Of a stretch of DNA of 61,559 nt, positions 1-8,941 are shown one piece after another. Within the stretch, counting starts at the first letter, position 1, and each line of letters opens with the position of its first letter. Origin of the DNA: JAEHDI01 sp035455185 (GTDB taxonomy: Bacteria; Acidobacteriota; Terriglobia; Bryobacterales; Bryobacteraceae); the NCBI GenBank assembly GCA_035455185.1, contig DATIFQ010000372.1, forward strand, positions 1 to 61,559, in the 5' to 3' direction. The position numbers and the translations under genes were made by a program. Under the pieces are notes generated by a model, which saw nothing but the letters and a program-made list of their open reading frames with translations, ran no database searches and was not told where the DNA came from.

Positions 1-96
1 CCTGGTGAGTCTCGTTGCAACGGGAAATGGCATCCAGTTTGCCGGTATATGTCTGACGTTGCCGGCGTGCCAGCATTGGAGGTTGTTTACCTTTCT

Positions 97-549
97 ATGT
101 CTGAGAGTGTTCGCGAATTGATTAAACAGTACCAGGCGTTCTGCGAGGTGGCGCCCTACTACGTTGTGTTCGAGGAGCGGTCGTCCAATGGTGCCATCAC
201 GAAACAAAGGATTCAGGCGGGCCTCGATATTGACGTCTATGGCGTCAAGAGTGGGCTTGGGCCCGGCCCGTTGTCTGACTATGCGCTAGGTTGCGCTGCG
301 TTACGAGAAGTGGCCCAGACGGTGACGAGCCAGACAGGCGATTCCTGCTCGATCGAAGTCATTCCGTTTGCCTCCACCGTCATCCTCGACACGAGACGGC
401 ACTTTCAACCGCAAGGAATGATCCGGATCAGGATCACCCGTGGCCGGGGTATCGGTCAACCGGCGGGCGAGCCGGAGGAGAAAGTGCTGAAAGCAATCCT
501 GACGCAGCTTAACGATTTGGGAATCAGCTCCGGCAATAGCCGTACGTAA
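97..549 (+). CDS. Hypothetical protein
   Basis: A plausible soluble protein of about 150 residues that I do not recognise. It is mixed alpha/beta in character with no signal peptide or membrane segment. The reading frame continues upstream to an ATG at 49, but the first 16 residues from there look unstructured and that ATG has no ribosome binding site. The ATG at 97 has a GGAGG at 78-82, although the 14-base spacing is long, so the start is uncertain. It lies in the decayed region left of the tRNA-Asn fragment, so it may be cargo of an integrated element. Confidence 0.5.
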   Translation: MSESVRELIKQYQAFCEVAPYYVVFEERSSNGAITKQRIQAGLDIDVYGVKSGLGPGPLSDYALGCAALREVAQTVTSQTGDSCSIEVIPFASTVILDTRRHFQPQGMIRIRITRGRGIGQPAGEPEEKVLKAILTQLNDLGISSGNSRT

Positions 550-810
550 CTGCCCATTGTTTATCTTCATCAGCCGCGATTTGTTTGCGTGAAAGAATTC
601 GCCGGGCGGGTCCAGACTGTCGTCCGACTACGTGGACCTGCGGCTTGGTTCAAAGATCGCGAAGGGAGTTCGGCGGCAGCTCCGCCGACAAGGCTCTCTG
701 TCCGGCCCGATGCGGCAAGGCCGGGCAACGGACAACAATTCCGAAAACCACCGCCTTGGGTTCCCGGATTACTGATCGTAACGAGCACTATCAGCCCGAT
801 TCTCTTTGAC

Positions 811-1245
811 TTAATCCTTGCCTTCCGCGGTGCAGCTTTTGGAGCAGATCAGCAGCGCCGAATTGGGCTTTCGAACCTCGCGAACGCGGGACGTACGAAT
901 GAAGCGCCCACTCGGATGCAGGAGCACAAGACACAGGCCTGGTCCGATGCAGCCGGGCAACAACGTGGCTGTTCTCGATTCTGAACCGTACAACGTCACG
1001 CCCACGGGCTCCGGGCAGTACTTTGGGTGGCCACTCACAAGTGCCTCACATCCTTCGCGCGTTTCGACCAGATACTGACGGTTGACAGTTTGCACGATGA
1101 GCTGCGTACCGGCAGGTACCCGATCGAGGTACACTCCGTCTTCGACATTGGAGGTCGAAATCTGTCGCGGGTGTTGGGACAAGTGCGACTTGAAGCGATT
1201 GAAGAAATCAAAGATACAAAGGCCAAACACCCTTTTGGGTCGCAT
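811..1245 (-). CDS. Small hypothetical protein with GHPKYCPEPV motif
   Basis: The 144-residue product has a compact middle part (about residues 35-125) that looks like a real domain: a beta-rich stretch starting DRVPAGTQLIVQT, then GHPKYCPEPV, and an end resembling RFIRTSRVREVR. I have the impression of similar short bacterial proteins of unknown function with the same GHPxYCPEPV core, but cannot name the family. The frame opens further upstream to 1470, but that part has poor protein character. The ATG at 1245 has AGGA nine bases upstream and is preferred. No membrane segment is seen. Confidence 0.55.
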   Translation of the reverse strand: MRPKRVFGLCIFDFFNRFKSHLSQHPRQISTSNVEDGVYLDRVPAGTQLIVQTVNRQYLVETREGCEALVSGHPKYCPEPVGVTLYGSESRTATLLPGCIGPGLCLVLLHPSGRFIRTSRVREVRKPNSALLICSKSCTAEGKD

Positions 1246-1663
1246 TTGGAGTCGTCCTGTTCTGAGCCATACCATCGGGTTCGTTCCCTGAATCGGAGTA
1301 TGCTCAACTGCAGAACAGCAATCCGAATTCCAGAGGACGGTTCGCGGAGCCTTGAGAGCCTTGGCCCCGAGATCTTCGGCGCCGAACCGGCAAGACAGAT
1401 CTGCCACGCTCATTTCCGTTGCGACGTAGCTGCTTTCGAATCGATCCATGGTGAAACGCCTGTTTGGCACGGCTCAGCGATCCAGTATTCACTCCCAGAT
1501 GTGACGACAGGGGTCGCCGGGCCCGTACGTCGCCGATCCCGGGTTGCACTCGGAATCCGGCCGTGACGCCAAAGCCGACATTCGCTGTTGGCATCTGCCA
1601 ATCTCGGCACTTCTCTTTTCGGAACTCGTGGTGCCGGGCAGCAAAAACGGAGTGGGAGCACGT
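1246..1663. other. No convincing gene (decayed region)
   Basis: Several overlapping open frames exist on both strands, but none has a ribosome binding site, a recognisable motif or consistent protein-like composition. Together with the truncated protease next to it and the tRNA fragment beyond, this looks like eroded former coding DNA inside an integrated element. Confidence 0.5.
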
Positions 1664-1975
1664 TCACTGCTCGGTTCTTACCAGTTCCCGTGCGAGCCTG
1701 GACGGTACTGCCAGGCCTCCGCCGGCCACACCAGTCAAGGATGCAAAATGAATCGCAATCACCTTACCTTGGCGGTCCAACACCGGGCTTCCACTGCTTC
1801 CGTCACTGGTCAGTGCTGAGACCGTAAGAACATCACTGGTAACATTGCTCAAATAACCTACCGCGACGAACGGCTCGATGGGGCTCCGCATGGGCAGCAT
1901 CCCTGGAAATGCCAAGTCTCCCTTGCCCCGACTGTAGGGACTTTTGTAGGGATACTCCTTCAAAATCGGTAGCAA
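1664..1975 (-). pseudogene. Trypsin-like serine protease, C-terminal fragment
   Basis: The 103-residue frame carries the C-terminal half of a chymotrypsin/HtrA-fold serine protease. SALTSDGSSGSPVLD holds the nucleophile serine in the GxSGSPV context, followed by the strand KVIAIHFASL and a final helix LARELV. The parts that would hold the catalytic histidine and aspartate are absent: reading upstream in frame, a TGA stop occurs five codons before the first possible (TTG) start. Truncation by decay or by element insertion is more likely than a functional short protein. Confidence 0.6.
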
Positions 1976-2079
1976 AACACGGGTTCAGCTGCGCTTGGGC
2001 GGAGTTGAGGAAATCGAAAAGTGCCTTGCTACGAGCAACTTCGCTCAATCCTGATCATTGCTGCTTTCGTCCTGCCCTG

Positions 2080-2126
<47 letters not shown>

Positions 2127-2341
2127 TTTAGTTTCAACAACTTCCAGAAAAAGAGCTCTACGTCAAAAACGGGGGATAAGCCCCGATCCCGAACAAATCA
2201 ACCACATCATAACCTTGACCCGACGTCTGTAGTTTTGGGAGTTGCGGGAGCCGCTGTTGGCAGGCGACGGTGTCTGCCGGGCGGCAGAATGGAAGATCCG
2301 CCCAACGGGGATCTCCTGGCCGGGTGGGTCGCAAGATCCAA

Positions 2342-3895
2342 TTAGCTCGAAGATGAGGCCGTGGCACCGCCCAGGCCGGCCAGCGCACGAACGGTTTCGA
2401 GGGTGTCGGCTGCGTCGGGGGTTTTGTCAACGCGGTAACGCTTCACGCGGGCGAAGCGAAGCGCGAGGCCGCTTTGATAGTGCGGGCTAATCTGGATGTC
2501 GTTGAAGGCGATTTCAGCGACGAACTTGGGGGCGATGTAGACGGTGTATTCGTCGCGGCCGATTTCAGCCTGCAGGAACTGCTCGGTTTGCCAGGCAAGC
2601 ATGTCGTCGGTGAGGCCTTTGAAGGTTTTGCCGAGCATCGCAAAGCCACCCTTGTCCGTGTCGCGCGCGCCGAGGTGAAGATTGCTGAGCCAGCCGCGGC
2701 GGCGGCCACTGCCCCATTCCGCGGCGAGAATCACGAGGTCGAGCGTGTGCGGGCGCTTGATCTTGAGCCAGCTCTGGCCGCGCGCTCCGGCGGCATATGG
2801 CGAGTCGATGGCCTTCGCCATGACGCCTTCGTGGCCCTGCTCGAGGGCCTGGCGAAGAAACTCCGCGGCGCGATTGGAATCGGCAGTGCGCGTGTGCGGA
2901 ATGAGCGCCTCGGCCGGCGAGAGCCCGGCGAGTGAGGAAAAACGCCGCGACTGCGGCTCGTCCAGGAGCGACTGGCCGTCGAGGTAGAGCAGGTCGAACC
3001 AGAACGGGCTGAGGGGCAGTTCGGCGCGCATGCGGTCGAGACCGAGCTTGCGATTGAAACGCCGGGCGGTAACCTGGAAGGGCCGCGGGCGGCCTTCAGG
3101 GGTAAGGCTCAGGACTTCGCCATCGAGGATGATATCGCGGGCGGGAAGGGCACGCACGACTTCGACGATTTCGGGAACCGCGGCGGTGACGTTGTTCAAC
3201 GCGCGAGAGAAGATCTGCACGTCGTCACCGGAACGGTGAACCTGGATGCGGGCACCGTCCATCTTGTATTCGAGCGCAGCTTCGCCGAGGTCGGCGAGGG
3301 CGCCGGCGACGTCTTCGTGGGGCTGAGCGAGCATGGGCTGGATCGGCCGGAAGAGCTGGATGTCATAGCTGTCCAACCCGGCCGCACCGGATTCGAGCGC
3401 GGAGCGGGCCACGCGGGCGATGTCGCCGGCCAGCATAGCCGCGCGGCGCACCCGCGGAGCGGAAATGCCAGACGCCTTGGCAAGAGCTTCGAGCATGATA
3501 CCTTCTAGCGCGCCCTGGCGGATCTCGCCAAGCAGGAGGCCAGTGAGGAATTGCTGCTCGGGCGCCGTGGAGCGGGAAAGCAGGGAGTGAAGAAGGTCGC
3601 GGCGGCGGCGTTCGGAGCCGGAACCCTGCACGGCGGCCAGCTCGGTGAGGGCGCGGTCGAGCACGTGGATTTCAAGCGCGGCGGCTTCGTTGGGATCCGC
3701 GGCGGCGGCGCGGAGCGTGGCGTAGCCGATCCGGACACGGCCCTGTCGTGTGTATCCGGAAAGGAAGGCGACGACGATTTCGACCTCTTCCGGATCGAGC
3801 CGATGGAGGAGCCCCGCCAAAAGGTCGATTTTTTCCAGCCGGCGCGAGGTCTCCGAGACGCGACGAGAGGTTTCGACGACAGCGCTGAAGAGCAT
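2342..3895 (-). CDS. ATP-dependent DNA ligase
   Basis: The 517-residue protein is a nucleotidyltransferase-fold DNA ligase of the ATP-dependent type found in archaea and as accessory ligases in bacteria. It has an all-alpha N-terminal DNA-binding domain (about residues 1-190). The adenylation domain carries motif I EYKMDGARIQVH, in which K211 would take the AMP, and further motifs such as DGEVL and GVMAKA. The C-terminal OB-fold part ends near residue 505. Length is usual for the family. The ATG at 3895 has a GGAACAG directly upstream and a TATACT -10 element inside a 20-bp tandem repeat. It probably acts in DNA repair beside the housekeeping NAD-dependent ligase, which is not in this window. 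Confidence 0.93.
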   Translation of the reverse strand: MLFSAVVETSRRVSETSRRLEKIDLLAGLLHRLDPEEVEIVVAFLSGYTRQGRVRIGYATLRAAAADPNEAAALEIHVLDRALTELAAVQGSGSERRRRDLLHSLLSRSTAPEQQFLTGLLLGEIRQGALEGIMLEALAKASGISAPRVRRAAMLAGDIARVARSALESGAAGLDSYDIQLFRPIQPMLAQPHEDVAGALADLGEAALEYKMDGARIQVHRSGDDVQIFSRALNNVTAAVPEIVEVVRALPARDIILDGEVLSLTPEGRPRPFQVTARRFNRKLGLDRMRAELPLSPFWFDLLYLDGQSLLDEPQSRRFSSLAGLSPAEALIPHTRTADSNRAAEFLRQALEQGHEGVMAKAIDSPYAAGARGQSWLKIKRPHTLDLVILAAEWGSGRRRGWLSNLHLGARDTDKGGFAMLGKTFKGLTDDMLAWQTEQFLQAEIGRDEYTVYIAPKFVAEIAFNDIQISPHYQSGLALRFARVKRYRVDKTPDAADTLETVRALAGLGGATASSSS

Positions 3896-4304
3896 CTGTT
3901 CCGAGTATAGATCTGGCTTTGCGAGTCTAGATCTGATTCGGGATGGATCGAAATGGGATCTCGACGGATTCGCCGGGCCTTGCAGGGCGGCTTAACAGCC
4001 CAGGCACTGAGCCTAGTGGTCCGACAAGTACCGCAGTGCCGGGAAACAACGCTGCCGGAAGTAATCTTCCGTCGTCCGTCCGCCCCACGGCGAACACGCC
4101 CGGCGCCGACGACATGACTTCGATTTCCGTCAAGCGTCGAGCGGCCCTCCGGATTCGTCAACTCCACGTCCGCCGTGGGCGGCCGAGACAAGGGTGAGGA
4201 GGAGCAGGCACCGGAATCGAGGCAAGGGAGATCACCTATTGGCTTGTGACGCATATTGTAAGAATAGTTCCCGGTTGTATTAGCATTTGTTTTAGGAGAA
4301 GGCG
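3896..4304. other. Intergenic region between ligase and PfpI gene
   Basis: Apart from the tandem repeats next to the ligase start, I see no supported gene. The open frames on both strands (around 3943-4197) lack ribosome binding sites and motifs. The last 25 bases contain the AGGAGA ribosome binding site of the next gene. Confidence 0.5.
3902..3935 (-). promoter_or_regulatory. Tandem 14-bp repeats over ligase promoter
   Basis: Read on the plus strand, CGAGTATAGATCTG (3902-3915) and CGAGTCTAGATCTG (3922-3935) are 14-base direct repeats with one mismatch and a 20-base period, close to two helical turns. On the minus strand the proximal copy contains TATACT, a good -10 element, a few bases before the ligase start codon. 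Two phased copies overlapping the promoter suggest an operator for a regulator bound on one DNA face; the regulator is unknown. A very short or leaderless transcript would result. Confidence 0.5.
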
Positions 4305-4886
4305 ATGGCGGCCAAGAGAATTCTCATGCTGGTGGGCGATTACGTCGAAGATTATGAGGTGATGGTCCCGTTCCAAGCGCTGCGTATGGTGGGGCACCAG
4401 GTGGATGCCGTCTGCCCTGGTAAACAGGCAGGCGACGTGGTGCGTACCGCCATCCACGACTTTGAGGGCGACCAGACCTATAGCGAGAAACGCGGTCATA
4501 ACTTCGCCTTGAACGCAGCCTTTGACGCGATCCGGCCCGAAGACTATGACGCCCTCGTCATCCCCGGGGGACGAGCTCCGGAGTACCTGCGGCTGAACCC
4601 CTCGGTGCTGGAAGTGGTGCGCCATTTCTCCCGTGCCGATAAACCGATCGCCGCTGTCTGCCACGGCGCGCAGTTGTTGGCAGCGGCCGGAGTGTTGGAG
4701 CAAAAATGCGTGAGCTGCTACCCGGCGGTTGGTCCGGAGGTAACGCGGGCAGGAGGGCGGTACATGGATGTAGCCATGGACCAAGCCCATGTGGACGGGA
4801 AGCTGGTAACCGCGCCGGCCTGGCCCGCGCACCCGGTCTGGCTCGAAGCGTTCCTGAAGGTGCTGGGCACTCGTATCGAGCTTTAA
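4305..4886 (+). CDS. DJ-1/PfpI family protein
   Basis: The 193-residue protein is a complete DJ-1/PfpI-superfamily member (glutamine-amidotransferase-like fold). The nucleophile elbow AAVCHGAQLL places the reactive cysteine at C119 followed by H120, and an acidic partner sits in GDYVEDYE near residues 15-18. LVIPGGRAPEYLR is the typical preceding loop. Members include intracellular proteases/amidases, glyoxalases and stress chaperones; sequence alone does not decide which. TTTAGGAGAAGGCG before the ATG is a strong ribosome binding site. It stands alone and converges with the respiratory operon. Confidence 0.9.
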   Translation: MAAKRILMLVGDYVEDYEVMVPFQALRMVGHQVDAVCPGKQAGDVVRTAIHDFEGDQTYSEKRGHNFALNAAFDAIRPEDYDALVIPGGRAPEYLRLNPSVLEVVRHFSRADKPIAAVCHGAQLLAAAGVLEQKCVSCYPAVGPEVTRAGGRYMDVAMDQAHVDGKLVTAPAWPAHPVWLEAFLKVLGTRIEL

Positions 4887-5120
4887 GAAAACTGAACAAC
4901 TTCGCGGCCAGAGACGGACAAGCCTGGTGTAGTGCGTCAGAGATATTGTGCCTTATGTTTCGCCGCCCTCGCAGGCCACGGAAAACGATGGTCTGCGCCA
5001 CAACTGTCCGGGGCGGTGATAACGGAAGTCAACAGGGGAGTAGATACCTTTTTCAGTATTGTCATTTGAAACGGCTGGGGCTAAAATCAGGACGCTGTTC
5101 GAGAAACACTGCTTCGTTTA

Positions 5121-5148
5121 CAGCGCGGTGACTTACCTCCCCGCGCTG
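5121..5148. terminator. Hairpin, possible terminator
   Basis: CAGCGCGG (5121-5128) pairs with CCGCGCTG (5141-5148) around a 12-base loop. There is no clear U-tract on either side, so factor-independent termination is uncertain. Confidence 0.35.
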
Positions 5149-5168
5149 CTGCTAGTAACCGCCCGTCC

Positions 5169-5198
5169 CCGGAGGGCGCAGGAGATAGCGCCCTCCGG
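5169..5198 (-). terminator. Strong hairpin after actF, possible operon terminator
   Basis: CCGGAGGGCGC (5169-5179) and GCGCCCTCCGG (5188-5198) form a perfect 11-bp GC-rich stem with an 8-base loop, 45 bases beyond the stop codon of actF. It lacks a clear U-run, but its position between convergent genes suggests it ends or protects the long respiratory transcript. Confidence 0.5.
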
Positions 5199-5242
5199 GC
5201 CCTCCCATCACCGCCGCTCGTGAGAATCACGTCTGACGGGAC

Positions 5243-6406
5243 TCAGTTGTGGTAGTTGACGCTTTCCGCGAGGTGCGGATCTCCCAACGGTACCGGTGGA
5301 GCGCTGTTCATCGCCCGCGAAAAAACGAGGATGAAGATCGCGATTACACCTACCAGCGCGGCAGCTTCCCATAACCCGAACCGCGGATTCGAACCGCCGG
5401 TGGCGGGCTGGATCATGATGTACAGGTCAAGCCAGCGCCCCACCAGGACGACGGCGGCCGCTTTGGCGAGCAGACTTCCCGTTCGCTTGGTACGCGTGGG
5501 CAACAAGACGACGAACGGCACCACCCAGTTCAGCACCATATTGGCGATGAACAGCGGCATCCAAAACTGATGCTGCCGCTTGATGTAGTGCACTGTCTCC
5601 TCGGGGATATCGGCATACCAGATGAGCATGTACTGGCTGAACCAGATGTACATCCAGAACGTCGAGAAGGCGAACAGCAGTTTGCCGAGGTCGTGCAGAT
5701 GCTCGTCGGTGACAAAGTCGCGAAGCGGTCCGGCGCGGCGCATCCAGACAACCAGCAGAATGATCACGGCCAGGCCGGAAGAGAACATGCCGGCGAAATT
5801 GTAGATTCCGAAGATCGTGCTCGACCAGTGCGGCTCAAGCGACATGATCCAGTCGAAACTCGCCAGCCAGAAGGTGACGCCGAAAACCAGGAGGAAGATC
5901 ACCGAGAGCCTGGCGTTTCTTGGTGTGGCGCCCGGGTCCCGAGTGTCGTCCTGAAGCCGCGACGTCTTGAGGATTGCCCTCGTGAGGAGGAACCACAACC
6001 CGACGTAGAGGATGGCACGCGCCAGGAAGAAGGGGAAGCTCAACCAGACCGCCCTGAAGCCGGCCATTTCCCCGCGATCACGAATCCACGGATAGAGCGG
6101 AGATCCGTAAAGGAAGACAACGGCGAGCATGGCCGCGCCGTACGGCAGAGCGGCGCACATCGCTTCCGGCACACGCCGGAAGGCCGTACCCCACGCCGCC
6201 CCACTGGCGTAGTGGATCGCTACAAAGAGAATCCCGGCTAGTCCCAGGCACACCAGACCGTAGCCGGCCATCAACAGGGAGCCGAGCGCGCGTTGGGGCG
6301 CGAGGAGCAGTCCGAAGGCAAGAGCGAGAAAGCCGCCGGCCGCCATCCCGTACAAGCAACGTTCAAACGGGGGCGACAATCGAAACCCGGTCCATAGCGT
6401 GTTCAC
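5243..6406 (-). CDS. actF: Alternative complex III subunit ActF
   Basis: The 387-residue polytopic membrane protein (about ten hydrophobic segments, for example LARAILYVGLWFLLTRAI and VIFLLVFGVTFWLASFDWI) is of the NrfD-like type. It corresponds to ActF, the second quinol-site-type membrane subunit of alternative complex III. The start is GTG at 6406, overlapping the stop of actE by four bases. It is the last gene of the operon; unlike many act operons it is not followed by cytochrome oxidase genes. The subunit is expected to sit in the cytoplasmic membrane beside ActC. Confidence 0.88.
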   Translation of the reverse strand: MNTLWTGFRLSPPFERCLYGMAAGGFLALAFGLLLAPQRALGSLLMAGYGLVCLGLAGILFVAIHYASGAAWGTAFRRVPEAMCAALPYGAAMLAVVFLYGSPLYPWIRDRGEMAGFRAVWLSFPFFLARAILYVGLWFLLTRAILKTSRLQDDTRDPGATPRNARLSVIFLLVFGVTFWLASFDWIMSLEPHWSSTIFGIYNFAGMFSSGLAVIILLVVWMRRAGPLRDFVTDEHLHDLGKLLFAFSTFWMYIWFSQYMLIWYADIPEETVHYIKRQHQFWMPLFIANMVLNWVVPFVVLLPTRTKRTGSLLAKAAAVVLVGRWLDLYIMIQPATGGSNPRFGLWEAAALVGVIAIFILVFSRAMNSAPPVPLGDPHLAESVNYHN

Positions 6407-7044
6407 TTCTTTTCCTCCCGACCGTTCGGCCCGGACGGTGCGGGGACAGGCTGCGCCACGGGCGTCTGGGGCGTCTGGGACGTCTGCGCGCTGCGCTGCA
6501 GGGACCGCACGTAGAGAATCACCTTCCAGCGGTCGTCTTCCGACACCTGCGATGCGTACGAAGGCATGTTCTTCTGTCCGTAAGTAAGGATGTGGAACAT
6601 CCGGCCATCATTCAACCCAAGCGTCTTCTCGCTATTGAGTGGCGGCGGAGCGGGATAGCCGCGCAGCGCGACCGGACCGTCACCCCTCCCGGTGGCTCCA
6701 TGGCAGGGCAGGCACCAGGTACGAAATACGAAGGCGCCGCGCGTGAGAGCGGCGGGGTTCCCGGCAGGATAGGGATTGCTCAGCTCTTGTCCGGCCCGAA
6801 TCGCATCCGCCTCGCCAGCCTGATAATCGACGGCATGAAAGCCGCGCGGGATCGTACCCGGAGGCGGTTCCTGGAGGGTTTTCCCGTCGGGGAAGTTCGG
6901 ATTGGCCGAGTATGACTGGTAGGACGCGGTGCGGACCATCTCGGGCAGCACCTCCAGATTCGGCCGGGACGGCTGCCACCGAACGAAAAGACCGAAGGCA
7001 ACGCACAGCACGAGCGCCACGGCCAGCAACAGGTTGAGTTTCAC
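6403..7044 (-). CDS. actE: Alternative complex III monohaem cytochrome c, ActE
   Basis: The 213-residue protein has an N-terminal membrane anchor (MKLNLLLAVALVLCVAFGLF) and one haem c site, CLPCH, near residue 111. A later methionine in NMPSYASQ is a likely sixth ligand. The C-terminus is Pro/Gln-rich. This matches ActE, the monohaem c subunit that passes electrons out of alternative complex III to a partner in the periplasm. It overlaps actD and actF by four bases each, indicating translational coupling. Confidence 0.9.
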   Translation of the reverse strand: MKLNLLLAVALVLCVAFGLFVRWQPSRPNLEVLPEMVRTASYQSYSANPNFPDGKTLQEPPPGTIPRGFHAVDYQAGEADAIRAGQELSNPYPAGNPAALTRGAFVFRTWCLPCHGATGRGDGPVALRGYPAPPPLNSEKTLGLNDGRMFHILTYGQKNMPSYASQVSEDDRWKVILYVRSLQRSAQTSQTPQTPVAQPVPAPSGPNGREEKK

Positions 7045-7571
7045 GGCAAGGACTCCTCCGCGCGCTCGATTACCTCAACGGCCCCATGCCGCTCCAGCAG
7101 CCGGCGCACCAGGACCGGCTCAAACGCCGCGTCCGTTTCCTGAAGCACCAGCGCAAAGCGATCGTTGGTTACCCCGGGAATGACGGACGCCGCCCGGCGG
7201 CCGGGATAGAGACGGCTGACGAGGAAGAACGCGAACACAGTACTCATGCCGGCAAACAGCACCATTACCTCGAAGGTGATCGGCACGAATGCCGGGAGCG
7301 AGTTCCACGGTTTGCCCCCCACGTTCACGGGCCAGTCGGAGGCCGTAGTCCAATATTCGAACGCGACCTTCGCCGCGGCTCCGATCAAGCCCAGCAAGAA
7401 GCAGACCCAGGGCAGACGCGATGGTTGCAACCCCATTGCCTTGTCGAGGCCGTGAACCGCGTATGGCGCGTAGATGTCGCGGATTGTATAGCCCTGTTTC
7501 CGAACCTCGCGGGTGACCGAAAGAATGTCGCTCTCGTCCTGAAAGATGCCAACCATGACGCGGCCGCTCAT
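7041..7571 (-). CDS. actD: Alternative complex III subunit ActD (DUF3341)
   Basis: The 176-residue protein has a cytoplasmic N-terminal part starting GIFQDESDILSVTREVRKQG, a central hairpin of two transmembrane segments (LPWVCFLLGLIGAAAKVAF and FEVMVLFAGMSTVFAFFLV) and a C-terminal soluble tail. This is the DUF3341 architecture of ActD, a structural subunit without cofactors. Its ATG overlaps the actC stop by four bases. Confidence 0.88.
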   Translation of the reverse strand: MSGRVMVGIFQDESDILSVTREVRKQGYTIRDIYAPYAVHGLDKAMGLQPSRLPWVCFLLGLIGAAAKVAFEYWTTASDWPVNVGGKPWNSLPAFVPITFEVMVLFAGMSTVFAFFLVSRLYPGRRAASVIPGVTNDRFALVLQETDAAFEPVLVRRLLERHGAVEVIERAEESLP

Positions 7572-8941
7572 TGGTGATTTCCCCCTTTCGAGCGCTCATG
7601 CGCCGCGGCTCCCTTCACCTCCGCCATTGCGATCACAGGCAGGACGCGACAGAAGATGAGGAAACACGTAAAGAAGAGACCGAAGGTTCCCAGCAGTGTC
7701 GCGACTTCGAAAACGGTGGGACGATAGCTCGCCCAGTTTGACGGAAGAAAGTCGCGGTGCAAACTGGTCACGATGATCACGAACCGCTCGAACCACATGC
7801 CGACGTTGATCAGCAGGCTGACGGCGAACACAAGCACGACGTTCATGCGCACGCGGCGGAACCACAACACCTGCGGGACGATCACGTTGCAGGTCACCAT
7901 CGTCCAGTAAGCCCAGGCGAATGGACCGGCCGCGCGGTTGAGGAAGACAAATTGCTCGTATGGATTGCCTGAATACTGAGCCGTGAAGAACTCAGTGCCA
8001 TACGCCAGAGCGACGATGCTGCTGGTGAGGATGACGAGTTTGCACATCACATCGATGTGGCGCAAGGTGATGTAATTCTCGAGGTTCATCACCTTGCGGG
8101 CGACAATCATCAGTGTGAGAACCATCGCCATCCCCGAGAAAATCGCGCCGGCGACGAAATAGGGAGGGAATATCGTGGCGTGCCAGCCGGGAATCACCGC
8201 GGTGGCGAAATCCCAGCTCACGATGGTGTGCACCGACACGACGAGCGGCGTAGCCAGGCCGGCAAGGAGCAGGTAGACGGTCTCATACCGCTGCCAGGTC
8301 CGGTACGACCCATCCCAGCCGAGGCTGAACATATCGAACAGGCGGCGCCGGATTCCAGCGCGCGCCCGGTCGCGGATGGTGGCGAGATCGGGAATCAGGC
8401 CGAGGTACCAGAACGTAAGCGAAATGATGAAGTAGGTCGAGATGGCAAAGGCGTCCCACGCGAGCGGCGAGCGAAAATTGATCCACAGCGGTCCGCGGAA
8501 GTTCGGATAAGGAAAAGCCCAAAACGCCATCCACGGCCGGCCCATGTGGATCAGCGGGAAGATGCCGGCACACATCACTGCAAACAACGTCATTGCCTCG
8601 GCCGAGCGGTTGACGGAAGTTCGCCAGCGTTGCCGGAAGAGGAACAGGATGGCTGAGATCAATGTGCCGGCGTGGCCGATACCGATCCAGAAGACGAAGT
8701 TCGTAATGTCGAACGCCCAGCCCACCGTATTGTTCAATCCCCACGTTCCGATGCCCGTGGCGACCTGGTAGGAGACAGCCGCGACGCCTCCCGCCAGCAG
8801 GGAAAGTGACACGAGAAGACCGGCCCACCAGAGGGCGCCGGGGCGCCTCAGCATCGCAGCGCAGATGTCGCCGGTGATCTGGCCGGGACTTCTATCGCCC
8901 TGGATCAGCGGCGGCCGCGGGACAGCCTGAACTTCAGCCAT
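7568..8941 (-). CDS. actC: Alternative complex III membrane subunit ActC (NrfD/PsrC type)
   Basis: A 457-residue polytopic protein with about ten membrane segments, of the NrfD/PsrC family. It corresponds to ActC, which binds menaquinol and contacts the iron-sulfur part of ActB. Motifs include FWIGIGHAGTLISAILFLFR and VSVHTIVSWDFATA, the latter typical of this subunit. The frame is open to 8980, but the ATG at 8941 begins MAEVQAVPRP and overlaps the actB stop by eight bases, giving the natural coupled start. Confidence 0.92.
   Translation of the reverse strand: MAEVQAVPRPPLIQGDRSPGQITGDICAAMLRRPGALWWAGLLVSLSLLAGGVAAVSYQVATGIGTWGLNNTVGWAFDITNFVFWIGIGHAGTLISAILFLFRQRWRTSVNRSAEAMTLFAVMCAGIFPLIHMGRPWMAFWAFPYPNFRGPLWINFRSPLAWDAFAISTYFIISLTFWYLGLIPDLATIRDRARAGIRRRLFDMFSLGWDGSYRTWQRYETVYLLLAGLATPLVVSVHTIVSWDFATAVIPGWHATIFPPYFVAGAIFSGMAMVLTLMIVARKVMNLENYITLRHIDVMCKLVILTSSIVALAYGTEFFTAQYSGNPYEQFVFLNRAAGPFAWAYWTMVTCNVIVPQVLWFRRVRMNVVLVFAVSLLINVGMWFERFVIIVTSLHRDFLPSNWASYRPTVFEVATLLGTFGLFFTCFLIFCRVLPVIAMAEVKGAAAHERSKGGNHQ

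Larger units (their letters stand above)
4887..5242. other. Convergent intergenic region with two hairpins
   Basis: No gene is supported here. The region separates the plus-strand PfpI gene from the end of the minus-strand nar-act operon and holds two inverted repeats (listed separately) that may terminate transcription. Confidence 0.6.
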
